DNA of 64,000 bases from an uncultured Pseudokineococcus sp. (GTDB lineage: Bacteria; Actinomycetota; Actinomycetes; Actinomycetales; Quadrisphaeraceae): contig NZ_CANMAA010000001.1 of NCBI RefSeq assembly GCF_947495735.1, forward strand, positions 434,001 to 498,000, written 5' to 3'. Position 1 is the stretch's first letter; every line of letters begins with the position of its first letter. Of this stretch, positions 37,911-47,763 are shown piece after piece. Under the pieces are notes generated by a model. It was not told where the DNA came from and ran no database searches. It was given only the letters and a program-made list of their open reading frames with translations. A program made the position numbers and the translations under genes.

Positions 37911-38096
37911 ATGGACGCACTACCCCGACGCGTCGCAGGCGCGGGCGAGATCTGCGGTGACATGACGACGGGCGCGGTCCGCGTCGTCGTCCTCGAGGCG
38001 GCACCCGTCATGGCCACGCCCGCGATCGCCGCCGGTGTGGGCGTGGTGGGCAGCGCCGCGGTCGGGTACTTCGCCGAGGAAGCGGGGGACAGCTGA
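37911..38096 (+). CDS. Putative linaridin-like precursor peptide 1
   Basis: Peptide of 61 residues with a strong AGGAGGAGAG ribosome site before its ATG. It has a leader-like front (MDALPRRVAGAGEICGD), VVVLEAAPVMATPAIAAG in the middle and a Gly/Val/Ala-rich end. P32-V-M-A-T-P37 fits the PxxxTP motif of linaridin precursors. In cypemycin (from memory) the cut is at PAM|ATPATP, which by analogy predicts a 27-residue core starting at Ala35. The core has no Cys and ends in EEAGDS. It aligns with peptide 3 over RRV-GA, GD, VVVL, APV and TPA. The stop overlaps the next ATG (TGATG). Confidence 0.8.
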   Translation: MDALPRRVAGAGEICGDMTTGAVRVVVLEAAPVMATPAIAAGVGVVGSAAVGYFAEEAGDS

Positions 38097-38281
38097 TGGC
38101 CCGCACGCGCGTCGAGCGGGTCTCGCTCGACGCCCGGGTGGCCGAGATCGGCGTGGACGCCGGCTCGGTCACGGTCTTCCCAGACGTGACCCCCGTGACC
38201 GCCACGCCGGGCATCGTCATCACGGGGGCCATGGTCAGCGCGGCCGTCGCCGGCTCGGAGATCGGCAAGAACGCCGACTGA
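38096..38281 (+). CDS. Putative linaridin-like precursor peptide 2
   Basis: Peptide of 61 residues whose ATG overlaps the previous stop (TGATG), so it is translationally coupled and made with peptide 1. It carries VTVFPDVTPVTATPGIVITG; P33-V-T-A-T-P38 is the same PxxxTP element. The predicted core from Ala36 has 26 residues, with Thr at two places, no Cys and a charged end (EIGKNAD). The leader differs from peptides 1 and 3 (VSLDARVAEIGVDAGS) but keeps the spacing to PxxxTP. A 17-bp hairpin lies just downstream. Confidence 0.78.
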   Translation: MARTRVERVSLDARVAEIGVDAGSVTVFPDVTPVTATPGIVITGAMVSAAVAGSEIGKNAD

Positions 38282-38297
38282 GGACGTTGCGGCCCGT

Positions 38298-38337
38298 CCG
38301 GGTGCGACCCGACGGATGCTCGTCGGGTCGCACCCGG
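38298..38337 (+). terminator. 17-bp hairpin between precursors 2 and 3
   Basis: Perfect 17-bp stem CCGGGTGCGACCCGACG (38298-38314), 6-nt loop, right arm 38321-38337. It starts 17 bases after the stop of peptide 2. Standing before the third precursor, it may partly terminate the operon and protect the abundant precursor message from 3' decay. Confidence 0.75.
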
Positions 38338-38407
38338 TCGGACTCGCCGCGGTGAGGAGGACGGGGGCCTCGGCTGCCCGTGGTGGCCCATCAGCGAGGA
38401 GGACGGG

Positions 38408-38581
38408 ATGGAAGCGCGCGAGCGCCGCGTCCGCGGTGCGTCCGCGGTCAGCGGCGACCTGTCGGAGAAGACGTGCCACGTCGTGGTGCTGGACACGGCA
38501 CCGGTCACGTCGACGCCGGCGGTCACCGTCGGCACGGTCGTCGGTGCGGTCGACGTCGTCGCCCAGGTCGGCGGCGGCTGA
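38408..38581 (+). CDS. Putative linaridin-like precursor peptide 3
   Basis: Peptide of 57 residues with GAGGAGG six bases before the ATG. It has RRVRGASAVSGDLSEKTC, then HVVVLDTAPVTSTPAVTVG. P32-V-T-S-T-P37 matches PxxxTP. The predicted core from Ser35 has 23 residues, with three Thr, hydrophobic Val-rich content, no Cys and a GGG end. The alignment with peptide 1 (RRV-GA---GD, VVVL--APV--TPA) shows they are paralogues. It is separated from peptide 2 by a hairpin and followed by another. Confidence 0.76.
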   Translation: MEARERRVRGASAVSGDLSEKTCHVVVLDTAPVTSTPAVTVGTVVGAVDVVAQVGGG

Positions 38582-38592
38582 GCACGACGTCC

Positions 38593-38631
38593 GGGTGCGG
38601 CACGGCGACCGGCGGTCGTCGTGCCGCACCC
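38593..38631 (+). terminator. 18-bp hairpin after precursor 3
   Basis: Arms 38593-38610 and 38614-38631, one G-U pair in 18, loop GGC, starting 12 bases after the stop. The stem base (GGGTGCGGCACG) resembles that of the hairpin between precursors 2 and 3, as if duplicated with the gene. It also lies before the 3' end of the minus-strand gene and can serve both directions. Confidence 0.72.
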
Positions 38632-38671
38632 GTGGCACGTCCGGCACCCGCGGCCGGTCGCCCGGCCCAGG

Positions 38672-39379
38672 TCAGGCGGGGGCCAGGGACGCGACGAGGA
38701 GGCCGACGATGACCGTGTTGAAGACGAGGGCGACGAGCGAGTGGGCCGTGACGACGCGGCGCAGCTGCGGGGTGACCACCGCCACGTCCGTCGTGCCGAG
38801 CGTCGTGGACACGGCGCCGGCGAAGTACACGAAGTCGGCGAAGCGCGGGGCGTCGTCCTGCGGGAAGTGCAGCCCGCCCTCGAGGTGGGTCCGGGTCGCG
38901 TAGTCGGCGGCGTACGTGAGCGTGAGGGTCACCCAGGCGAGCACGACGGCCGTGGCCGACACCGCTGTCGCCGCGGCCGAGTCCGCTGCGCCTCCCAGCG
39001 CGCGGGCCGCCGGCAGGTACACGGCGGTGGCCACGAGCACCACGGGGCAGACGAGGACGGCCATGATCGTCCCGGCCCTCGGGACGAGCACCCACCGCAC
39101 GACCCAGCCCCCCCGCGCGGGCCGTGCGCGCAGGCACTCCTCCGGGAAGCGCCAGAACGCGGCACCGGTCAGGCCGACGTAGGCGAGGAGGAAGACGGAG
39201 AAGCCGGCGAGGGCGCGGGTCGCTCCCTCGGCCACCTCGTCGACCGCCAGCTCCGGCAGCCAGGAGAGGCCACCGCCGCCGTAGACGAGCGCCCAGACCA
39301 GGATCGAGAGGTAGTAGCGCCCGCTCTCGCGGCCCACCAGTCGGGGGAACCACCGCGCCCCCGCCGCTCCTGCGACCAC
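38672..39379 (-). CDS. DUF1345-type integral membrane protein (copy 2)
   Basis: Protein of 235 residues with about five or six hydrophobic helices. The DUF1345 hallmark is FADFVYFAGAVSTTLGTTDVAVVTPQLRRVVTAHSLVALVFNTVIVGLLV, where TLGTTDV recalls a pore-like P-loop before the last helix. DUF1345 proteins are ion-channel-like in topology but have no proven function. GTG at 39379 is the only fitting start, eight bases after the upstream copy's stop. Both copies point away from the precursor genes and are probably unrelated to them. Confidence 0.78.
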   Translation of the reverse strand: MVAGAAGARWFPRLVGRESGRYYLSILVWALVYGGGGLSWLPELAVDEVAEGATRALAGFSVFLLAYVGLTGAAFWRFPEECLRARPARGGWVVRWVLVPRAGTIMAVLVCPVVLVATAVYLPAARALGGAADSAAATAVSATAVVLAWVTLTLTYAADYATRTHLEGGLHFPQDDAPRFADFVYFAGAVSTTLGTTDVAVVTPQLRRVVTAHSLVALVFNTVIVGLLVASLAPA

Positions 39380-39387
39380 GGCGGGGG

Positions 39388-40071
39388 TCAGACGGCCAGC
39401 GAGGTCACGAGCAGGGCGAGGACCACCGTGCTGAAGGTGAACGCCAGGACGCTGTGCACGAGGACGACCCCGCGGCTGCCCCGGTCGCGGACCGCGACGT
39501 CCGTGGTGCCGAGCGTGGCGGAGACGGCGACCGCCAGGTAGAGGTGGTCGGTGAACCCGGACCCGCGTCGTCCGGGCACGTCGAGCCCGCCGACGTGCTG
39601 CTCGCGACGCGCGTACACCACCGCGAAGCTGACCGTCATGGTGATCCAGGCGGCGACGACGAGGAGCACCGCGCACGCACCGCTGACCAGCTGCGCCAGC
39701 GGCGAGGGCAGCCCACCCGCGTAGGGCACGTACCAGAGGGCCACCGCGAGGGCGATCATCGCGGCCAGCGAGCCGGGGACGAGGTCGCGGCGCGTGGGGG
39801 TCCTCATCCGCCCGGTGATGTCCTTCGACGCGTTGTCCTCGCGGTGCCTGCTGAAGGCGCGCACCGTCAGCGCGCTGAAGACCAGCATGGTCACGGCGTA
39901 GCAGAGCACCCAGCGGTAGGTGACGAGCGGCACCTCCGACGCGTCGTCGCGCAGGGGCTGCAGGGCGACCGCGAGCGCGAGCCCGCTCCCCGCGGCGGCG
40001 TACCACCGGGCGACGTCGGTGTGCCACCACGTCGGCGGCTGGCGCGAGGCGACGCGCTGCGCTGCGACCAC
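39388..40071 (-). CDS. DUF1345-type integral membrane protein (copy 1)
   Basis: Protein of 227 residues, paralogous to the downstream gene. It has the same layout and FTDHLYLAVAVSATLGTTDVAVRDRGSRGVVLVHSVLAFTFSTVVLALLV near the C-terminus. The N-terminal half has YRWVLCYAVTMLVFSALTVRAF and a central charged loop. GTG at 40071 is used; the ribosome site is weak. The tandem pair may form a hetero-oligomer. A G-rich stretch of GGGGGCACC units (40085-40120) separates it from the ABC transporter operon. Confidence 0.8.
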   Translation of the reverse strand: MVAAQRVASRQPPTWWHTDVARWYAAAGSGLALAVALQPLRDDASEVPLVTYRWVLCYAVTMLVFSALTVRAFSRHREDNASKDITGRMRTPTRRDLVPGSLAAMIALAVALWYVPYAGGLPSPLAQLVSGACAVLLVVAAWITMTVSFAVVYARREQHVGGLDVPGRRGSGFTDHLYLAVAVSATLGTTDVAVRDRGSRGVVLVHSVLAFTFSTVVLALLVTSLAV

Positions 40072-40126
40072 GCGGGCATGCTAGGGCGGGCCGGGGGCAC
40101 CGGGGGCACCGGGGGCCGCGGGGGCC

Positions 40127-41958
<1,832 letters not shown>

Positions 41959-41962
<4 letters not shown>

Positions 41963-43806
41963 CGCCCCACCGCGTAGCCCTGGTCGCCGCGGGGGTTCGC
42001 GGCCCCCTGCAGCAGCCCGGTCGCGGGGTCGCGCGTCACGACGGACAGGCGTCCGAGCGCCCAGTCCCCGGCGCGGGTGACGACGTGCCCCCGCTTCTCC
42101 AAGGAGCCGATGACCTCCTCGCCGAGGCGGTCTTCGACGACGGCGCCGCCCGGCGTCCAGGTGCGCGGCCAGAAGGAGCCGGGCATGGACGTCGTGTGCA
42201 GCGCCGGCGCGTCGACGGCCTGCTGCGGGGTGTACCCGCCGACGAGCGTGCGCAGCAGGTACAGCAGCTGCCACTGGTCCTGCTGGTCGCCGCCGGGGGA
42301 GCCCAGCCCCGCGACGCAGGAGCCGTCGCGCAGCACGAGCGTCGGCGTCAGCGTCGTCCGCGGCCGGCGGCCCGGGCGCAGCGAGGACGGCGCCCCGGGC
42401 TCGAGCCACGTCATCTGCAGGCGGGTGCCGAGGCAGAAGCCCAGCTCGGGAATGGTCGGCGAGGACTGCAGCCACCCGCCGGACGGCGTCGCCGAGACGA
42501 CGGTGCCCCAGCGGTCGACGACGTCGAGGTGGCAGGTGTCCCCGCGGGTCGCGCCGGAGGCGCGCGGCACCGGCGCGCCGGAGGAGCGGACGGTCGGCTC
42601 GCCGGCCGCGGCACCGGCGGCGGCGACGTCGTAGGTCTCGCGCAGCGGCGGGAGGAAGGGCGTGCGCCCGTCCGGGGACCCGGGGCGCACCTCCCGGCTG
42701 GCGCCGGAGCCGATGAGCGCGCGCCGCTCGGCCGTGTACGCGGGGGACAGCAGGGTCCCCAGCGGGACCTGCTCCTCGTCGGGGCCGGGGTCGCCGTACC
42801 AGGCGTCCCGGTCGGCCAGCGCGAGCTTGAGCGCCTCGAGGACGACGTGCGCCCCGTCCGGCGTCGAGGGGTCGAGGTCTTCGGCGTCGAAGCCCTCGAG
42901 CAGCGCCAGGGCCTGCAGGAGCACCGGGCCCTGGCCCCAGGCGCCCGTCTTGGCGACGGTGGCGCCGAAGACGTCGAGGGTGACGGCGTCCTCGAAGCCG
43001 GCGGAGAAGGAGGCCATGTCCTGCCCGCGCAGCACCCCGGCGTGGTCGGTGCCGCTCGCGTGGCGGTGGGGCGCGCGCACGAAGGCGTCGACCGCCTCGG
43101 CGACGAAGCCCTCGCCCCAGGCCGAGCGCGCGGCCTCGATGCGGGCCTCGCGGCTCGGCCGGCCCGCGCCGGCGTCCACCAGCCGGTCGAGCACGTCGGC
43201 GTAGGCGGGGTTGGCGATGCTCGTCCCCGCGGTCGGCGCGGCGCCCGACGGCATCCACAGCGCCGCCGAGGTGGGCCAGTGCTCGGCGAACAGCTGCGCG
43301 ACACCAGTGATCGTCGTCCCGACGCGGGCGAGCACCGGGTGGCCGTGCCGGGCGTAGCCGGTCGCGTAGCCGAGCACGTCGGCCAGCTCCCACGTGCCGA
43401 GGTCGCGCAGCAGCACCAGCCAGGCGTCGACCGCGCCGGGGACCGCGGCCGCGAGCGACCCCGCGCCCGGCACCAGGTCGAGCCCCTCGGCGCGGAAGTG
43501 CTCGGGCGTCGCCCCGGCCGGCGCCGGGCCCTGGCCCATCAGCACCCGCGGCGGCGCGCCGTCGGCGGTCGCCACCAGCCCGGTGACGTCGCCGCCGGGT
43601 CCGTTGAGGTGCGGCTCGACGACGTGCAGCACGAACGCCGCGGCGCAGGCCGCGTCGACCGCCGTGCCCCCGCGCTCGAGGACGGACATGGCGGTCCCGG
43701 AGGCGATCCAGTGCGTCGTCGCGGCCATGCCGAAGGTGCCCTGCAGGGTCGGCCGCGTGGGCTGGACGTCGGCGGAGGGGGGCGTCGTGAAGAGCGGTGG
43801 CGTCAT
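41959..43806 (-). CDS. Gamma-glutamyltransferase-like Ntn hydrolase
   Basis: GGT-family protein of 615 residues. The N-terminal part has FGMAATTHWIASGTAMSVLERGGTAVDAACAAAFVLHVVEPHLNGPGGD, the large-subunit signature. The likely autocatalytic nucleophile is Thr near residue 424 in RGDTCHLDVVDRWG; GGDQQDQWQLL and NPRGDQGYAVGR follow in the small subunit. No signal peptide is evident, so it may act in the cytoplasm. Lying inside a peptide-importer operon, it probably splits imported gamma-glutamyl peptides such as glutathione analogues, or another N-acyl amide. Both ends overlap neighbouring genes by ATGA. Confidence 0.87.
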
Positions 43807-44735
43807 CGGGCTGCCTTCCCCCGGCTGCGGCGCCGGGCGGTCACGGTCATCGGGTCGAGGGCGTCGCGCAGGGCGTCGCCGAAGAGGTTGAAGCCCAGGC
43901 AGATCACGGCGATGGCCAGACCCGGCAGGACGGCGGCGGAGGGCGAGCGCAGGAGGTACTGCTGGGCGTCGGAGAGCATGATCCCGAGGCTCGGCGTCGG
44001 GGGCTGGATGCCCAGCCCCAGGAAGGACAGCAGGGCCTCGCCGATCACCGCCGTCGGCATGATGATCGTGGCCTGCACGATGATCGCCGACGCGGCGTTG
44101 GGCAGGACGTGCTGCACGAGGATGCGCGGGCCGGAGGCGTCCATGGCCCGCGCGGCGTCGACGAAGGGCTTCCCGCGCGTGCGCAGCGTCTCGGCGCGGA
44201 CCACGCGCACCATCGTCGGGATCGCGGCGACGCCGAGCGCGATCGCCGCGTTCCCCAGGCTCGCGCCGCCGATGGCGGCCAGGCCCACGGCGATGATGAG
44301 GAACGGGAAGGCCAGCAGCAGGTCGGTGAGCCGCGACACGACGGCGTCCACGCCCCGCCACCAGCCCGCCACCAGGCCGAGCGGCACCCCCACGAGGACG
44401 GCGAGCCCGACGGCCAGGGCGCCCACCTGCAGGGAGGCGCGCAGGCCGAAGAGGATGCGCGAGAGCACGTCCCGGCCCAGGTCGTCGGTGCCCAGCAGGA
44501 AGCCGACGGTGAGCGGGCGCTGGAACGGCGTCTCGAAGTGCACCTGCGTGGGCGAGTACGGGGCCAGCAGCGGCGCGAGGAGCGCCGCGAGCACCACGAC
44601 CGCCAGCAGCACGAGCCCCACGACGCCCTTGGGGTCGTGGACCAGCCGGCGCAGGACCCGACCCCGGCCGCCGCCCAGGCCGTCACCGGAGTACCCGCTG
44701 CCGGCGGGGACGGCGGCGGTCGCCTCGGCGGCCAT
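43803..44735 (-). CDS. Dipeptide ABC transporter permease (DppC-like)
   Basis: Inner-membrane permease of 310 residues. The N-terminus includes LVHDPKGVVGLVLLAVVVLAALLAPLLAPYSP and the LGTDDLGRDVLSRILFGLRASLQVG motif typical of the DppC/OppC family; the EAA loop (EALLSFLGLGIQPPTPSLG) is present. The ATG overlaps the stop of the upstream permease and its own stop overlaps the GGT-like gene, so subunits are made in fixed order. Confidence 0.94.
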   Translation of the reverse strand: MAAEATAAVPAGSGYSGDGLGGGRGRVLRRLVHDPKGVVGLVLLAVVVLAALLAPLLAPYSPTQVHFETPFQRPLTVGFLLGTDDLGRDVLSRILFGLRASLQVGALAVGLAVLVGVPLGLVAGWWRGVDAVVSRLTDLLLAFPFLIIAVGLAAIGGASLGNAAIALGVAAIPTMVRVVRAETLRTRGKPFVDAARAMDASGPRILVQHVLPNAASAIIVQATIIMPTAVIGEALLSFLGLGIQPPTPSLGIMLSDAQQYLLRSPSAAVLPGLAIAVICLGFNLFGDALRDALDPMTVTARRRSRGKAAR

Positions 44736-45682
44736 CAGGCCTCCACCCGCACGCGGGGGTCGAGCAGGGAGTAGAGCGCGTCGACCGCCAGGTTGATGAC
44801 GACGTAGAACGCCGTCACGAGCACGACCACCGCCTGGATCACCGCGTAGTCCCGCGTGAAGACGGCGTCCAGCGTGAGCCGCCCGAGGCCGGGGAGCCCG
44901 AAGATGCGCTCCGTGACCACGGCCCCGGAGATCAGGCCGCCCAGCTGGAGCCCGATGACGGTGACCACGACGACCAGGCTGTTGCGCAGCGCGTAGCGCC
45001 CCAGCACCCGCCGCGGCGACAGGCCCTTGGCGCGGGCCGTGCGGACGTAGTCGGCCGACAGGGTCTCGAGCATCGAGGCGCGCGTCTGGCGCATGACGAC
45101 GGCGGAGATCGCGGTCCCGAGGACGAAGGCCGGCATGGTCAGGTGCCAGAGCGCGCGCAGGGGGTCCTCCAGGGGGGAGACGTAGCCGGAGGCGGGGAAG
45201 AGCCCGAGCCAGACCGCGAGCACGAGCACGGCGAGGATGCCGATCCAGAAGCTCGGCACCGACAGCAGCAGCACCGACGTCGAGGAGACGGCCCACTCCT
45301 GCCAGCGCCCGCGCCGGACGGCGGCCACCACGCCGGCGCCCACGCCGAGGACGACGGCGACGACCATCGCGTACAGCGACAGCCACGCGGTCACGGGCAG
45401 GGTCGTCGCCACGAGGTCGGCCACCGGCTGGCCGGTGCGCACCGACTCCCCGAGGTCTCCCCGGAGGAGGTTCCCGACGTAGCGCCCGTACTGGACCGGC
45501 AGCGACTGGTCGAGGCCCAGGTCGGCCCGCACCGCGGCGAGCTGCTCGGGGGTCGCCTCCTCCCCGGCGAGCGCGAGGGCCGGGTCGCCGGGCAGCGCGC
45601 GGACGCCGAGGAACACGACGACCGACGCGAGCACGAGCGTCACGAGCGACTGCCAGGTGCGGTGGAAGAGGTAGCGCCCCAT
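44735..45682 (-). CDS. Dipeptide ABC transporter permease (DppB-like)
   Basis: Permease of 315 residues starting MGRYLFHRTWQSLVTLVLASVVVFLGVRALPGDPA, characteristic of DppB/OppB. DYVRTARAKGLSPRRVLGRYALRNS is the cytoplasmic EAA-type loop that contacts the ATPase. Six transmembrane helices are expected. Its ATG overlaps the stop of the substrate-binding protein gene (ATGA). Confidence 0.94.
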   Translation of the reverse strand: MGRYLFHRTWQSLVTLVLASVVVFLGVRALPGDPALALAGEEATPEQLAAVRADLGLDQSLPVQYGRYVGNLLRGDLGESVRTGQPVADLVATTLPVTAWLSLYAMVVAVVLGVGAGVVAAVRRGRWQEWAVSSTSVLLLSVPSFWIGILAVLVLAVWLGLFPASGYVSPLEDPLRALWHLTMPAFVLGTAISAVVMRQTRASMLETLSADYVRTARAKGLSPRRVLGRYALRNSLVVVVTVIGLQLGGLISGAVVTERIFGLPGLGRLTLDAVFTRDYAVIQAVVVLVTAFYVVINLAVDALYSLLDPRVRVEA

Positions 45683-47352
45683 CAGCCCTCCCCGGGGTCG
45701 ACGAAGGCCGCGCGGGACAGGCGCACGACGCCGTCGGCGAAGGTCTGCACGCCGGCGAGCTCGTCGGTGTGCGCCGTGAGGTTGCGCTGGCGGTAGAGGT
45801 ACACGATCGGGTTGTCCTCCTGGACCTTCGTCACGACCTCGCCGTAGGTCGCGGCCCGCGCCGCCATGTCGGTGCCCGAGGCCGCGTCGACGAGGAGGGC
45901 GTCCATCTCGGCGTCGGAGTACCCCGAGTAGTTGTTGCCCGCCCCGGTGGACAGGAAGTTCTGGGTGTTGGCCGCGGGGTCGACGCGTCCGGACCAGCCG
46001 AGCTGGAGCATCCGGAAGTCGCCGCGGCTCTGGACGTCGAGCAGCGTCGAGTACTCGACGGGGGAGATGTCGAGGGCGAAGCCGCCCTCGGCGACCGACG
46101 CCTGCAGGGCCTGGCCCAGGCGCAGGGAGTCGGGGGTGTTGGTGATCTCCATCTCGATCTCCAGCGGCGGCTCCACGCCGGCCTCGCGCAGCAGCTCCAG
46201 CGAGCGCTGCGGGTCGTGCTCGGGGCAGGTCTCGCTCGCGGGCGTGCTGAAGGGGCTGTCGGGGCTGATCGGCGAGCACGCCGGGTCGAACCAGCCGTTG
46301 AAGACGGACCCGACGAGCGTCTCCCGGTCCACGGCGTGGGAGAACGCGAGGCGGACCCGCGGGTCCTGCGCCTCGGGGGTGTCGACCTCGCCGGGGGGCT
46401 CACCCGCGCCGTCCACGTTCCCCACGTTGAAGGTGACGGCCTGGTAGCCCAGCGACCCGGTCTGCAGCAGCTCGACCCCGGACTCGCGGGAGAGCGCCTC
46501 GGCGTCCTGGGTGGAGACGGTGTCGACGACCTGGACGTCGCCCGAGCGGAGGTTGGCGGCGCGGATGGCGGCGTCCGTCATGATCCGGTAGGTGATCGAG
46601 TCGAGGTGCACCTCCTCGGCCGCGTAGTACTCCGGGTCACGCTCGACGACGATCTCGGTCTGGGGGACCCGCTCGACGAAGCGGAAGGGGCCCACGCACA
46701 CCGGTGAGCTGCCGAAGTCCTCGCCGAGCTCCTCGAGCGCCGTCGGCGACATCACCATGCCGGCGCGGTCGGCCAGGGCGGCCGTGATCGGGGCGAAGGG
46801 CGTCTCGTAGGTGAGGCGGACGTGCGTCGGGTCCACGGCCGTGATGTCGGCGACCGGCCCCAGCTCGCTGCGCCGCGAGGAGTCGGGCAGGTCGAGGTGG
46901 CGCTGCAGCGTCGTGGCCACGGCGTCGGCGTCGAACGGCGTGCCGTCCGCGAAGACGGCGTCCTCGCGGACGGGGACGACGACCTCGAGCCCGTCCTCGG
47001 ACACCTCGGGCAGCGCCGTGGCGAGCTGCGGGACCAGCTCGCCGTCGGCGTCGATGTCGTAGAGCTTCTCGCACATCGAGGCCATGACGTAGCGCGTGTA
47101 GAGCGACGACGACGTCGTCGGGTCGAGCACGTCGGGCTCGGCCGACAGCCCCATCACGAGGTCGCCGCCCTCGCGGACGGGCGCGTCGCCGACCGGCGTC
47201 CCCACGACGTCCGCGCGCTCCACCGCCGACCTGGTGTCCTGGACGGCGTAGCAGGAGGTGAGCCCGAGCAGGAGCGCGGCCGCCCCCGGGACCGCCGACC
47301 ACCGCGGGAGGCGGCGCGGCGGACCGCCCTCTCGTCTGCGAGCTGCTGCCAC
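45682..47352 (-). CDS. ABC transporter substrate-binding lipoprotein (family 5)
   Basis: Peptide-binding lipoprotein of 556 residues. The signal sequence ends in the lipobox LTSC (Cys34), followed by GGDLVMGLSAEPDVLDPTTSSSLYTRYVM, a family-5 SBP start. RVRLAFSHAVDRETLVGSVFNG is the conserved hinge block. GTG at 47352 has AGGAGG five bases upstream. It is the first gene of the five-gene operon. Binding of glutathione-like or gamma-glutamyl peptides is suggested only by the GGT-like neighbour. Confidence 0.93.
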   Translation of the reverse strand: MAAARRREGGPPRRLPRWSAVPGAAALLLGLTSCYAVQDTRSAVERADVVGTPVGDAPVREGGDLVMGLSAEPDVLDPTTSSSLYTRYVMASMCEKLYDIDADGELVPQLATALPEVSEDGLEVVVPVREDAVFADGTPFDADAVATTLQRHLDLPDSSRRSELGPVADITAVDPTHVRLTYETPFAPITAALADRAGMVMSPTALEELGEDFGSSPVCVGPFRFVERVPQTEIVVERDPEYYAAEEVHLDSITYRIMTDAAIRAANLRSGDVQVVDTVSTQDAEALSRESGVELLQTGSLGYQAVTFNVGNVDGAGEPPGEVDTPEAQDPRVRLAFSHAVDRETLVGSVFNGWFDPACSPISPDSPFSTPASETCPEHDPQRSLELLREAGVEPPLEIEMEITNTPDSLRLGQALQASVAEGGFALDISPVEYSTLLDVQSRGDFRMLQLGWSGRVDPAANTQNFLSTGAGNNYSGYSDAEMDALLVDAASGTDMAARAATYGEVVTKVQEDNPIVYLYRQRNLTAHTDELAGVQTFADGVVRLSRAAFVDPGEG

Positions 47353-47763
47353 GGGAGCCTCCTCGTGCGCTGACGTCCTGCGGCACCGGGGGACCGGTGC
47401 CGAGCCCCCCGGCTGGGGCAGACCGTACGGACCCGGGCGCCCGGAGGGAACGGTCCGCGCCGAAGTGGTCACGCCGGCCTCGACCGGCCCGGGTGCCCCC
47501 GGAGGACGGCCAGCGGGCGCTCGCGGCGGCCGCCGCGGCGCAGGGGGGGTGGGGGGTCTGAGCGCCGGCCCACCGGGGGAGGTCCCGGCCTCGGGCGCTG
47601 CGTCGCGGCAGCGAGATGGAGGTCTGGGTCGAGGACGAGGTGGATCCGTGACGCAGACCTCCATCTCGCCGCGGGACGGTGGTGGTGCGCCCGGTGGTGG
47701 GCGCCCGGCGCAGCGCGCGGGGCGGTCCAGGAGGTCTCCAGGCAGCGGTGGCACGATCCCGGT
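47353..47763. promoter_or_regulatory. 411-base divergent region between peptide-import operon and dxr
   Basis: No gene is supported. It must hold the promoters of both the binding-protein operon (minus strand) and dxr (plus strand). GGGCAGACCGTACGG near 47417 is similar to the TGGCAGACTG boxes. The main structural element is the 16-bp inverted repeat listed separately. Confidence 0.5.
47611..47669. repeat. 16-bp inverted repeat with 27-nt spacer upstream of dxr
   Basis: GCGAGATGGAGGTCTG (47611-47626) is perfectly repeated in inverse at 47654-47669. The spacer contains GGATCC. Outside the arms, pairing can continue imperfectly (CGTCGCGGCA against CCGCGGGACG). It lies between two 5' ends, where no terminator is needed, so an operator or RNA element is more likely. 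Confidence 0.7.

Noticed and set aside
37911-38581. Lanthipeptide, lasso peptide, thiopeptide or daptide precursors
   Set aside because: There is no LanM/LanC, asparagine synthetase-like, YcaO or C-terminal-Thr decarboxylase gene, and the cores lack Cys; PxxxTP and the neighbours fit linaridins better.
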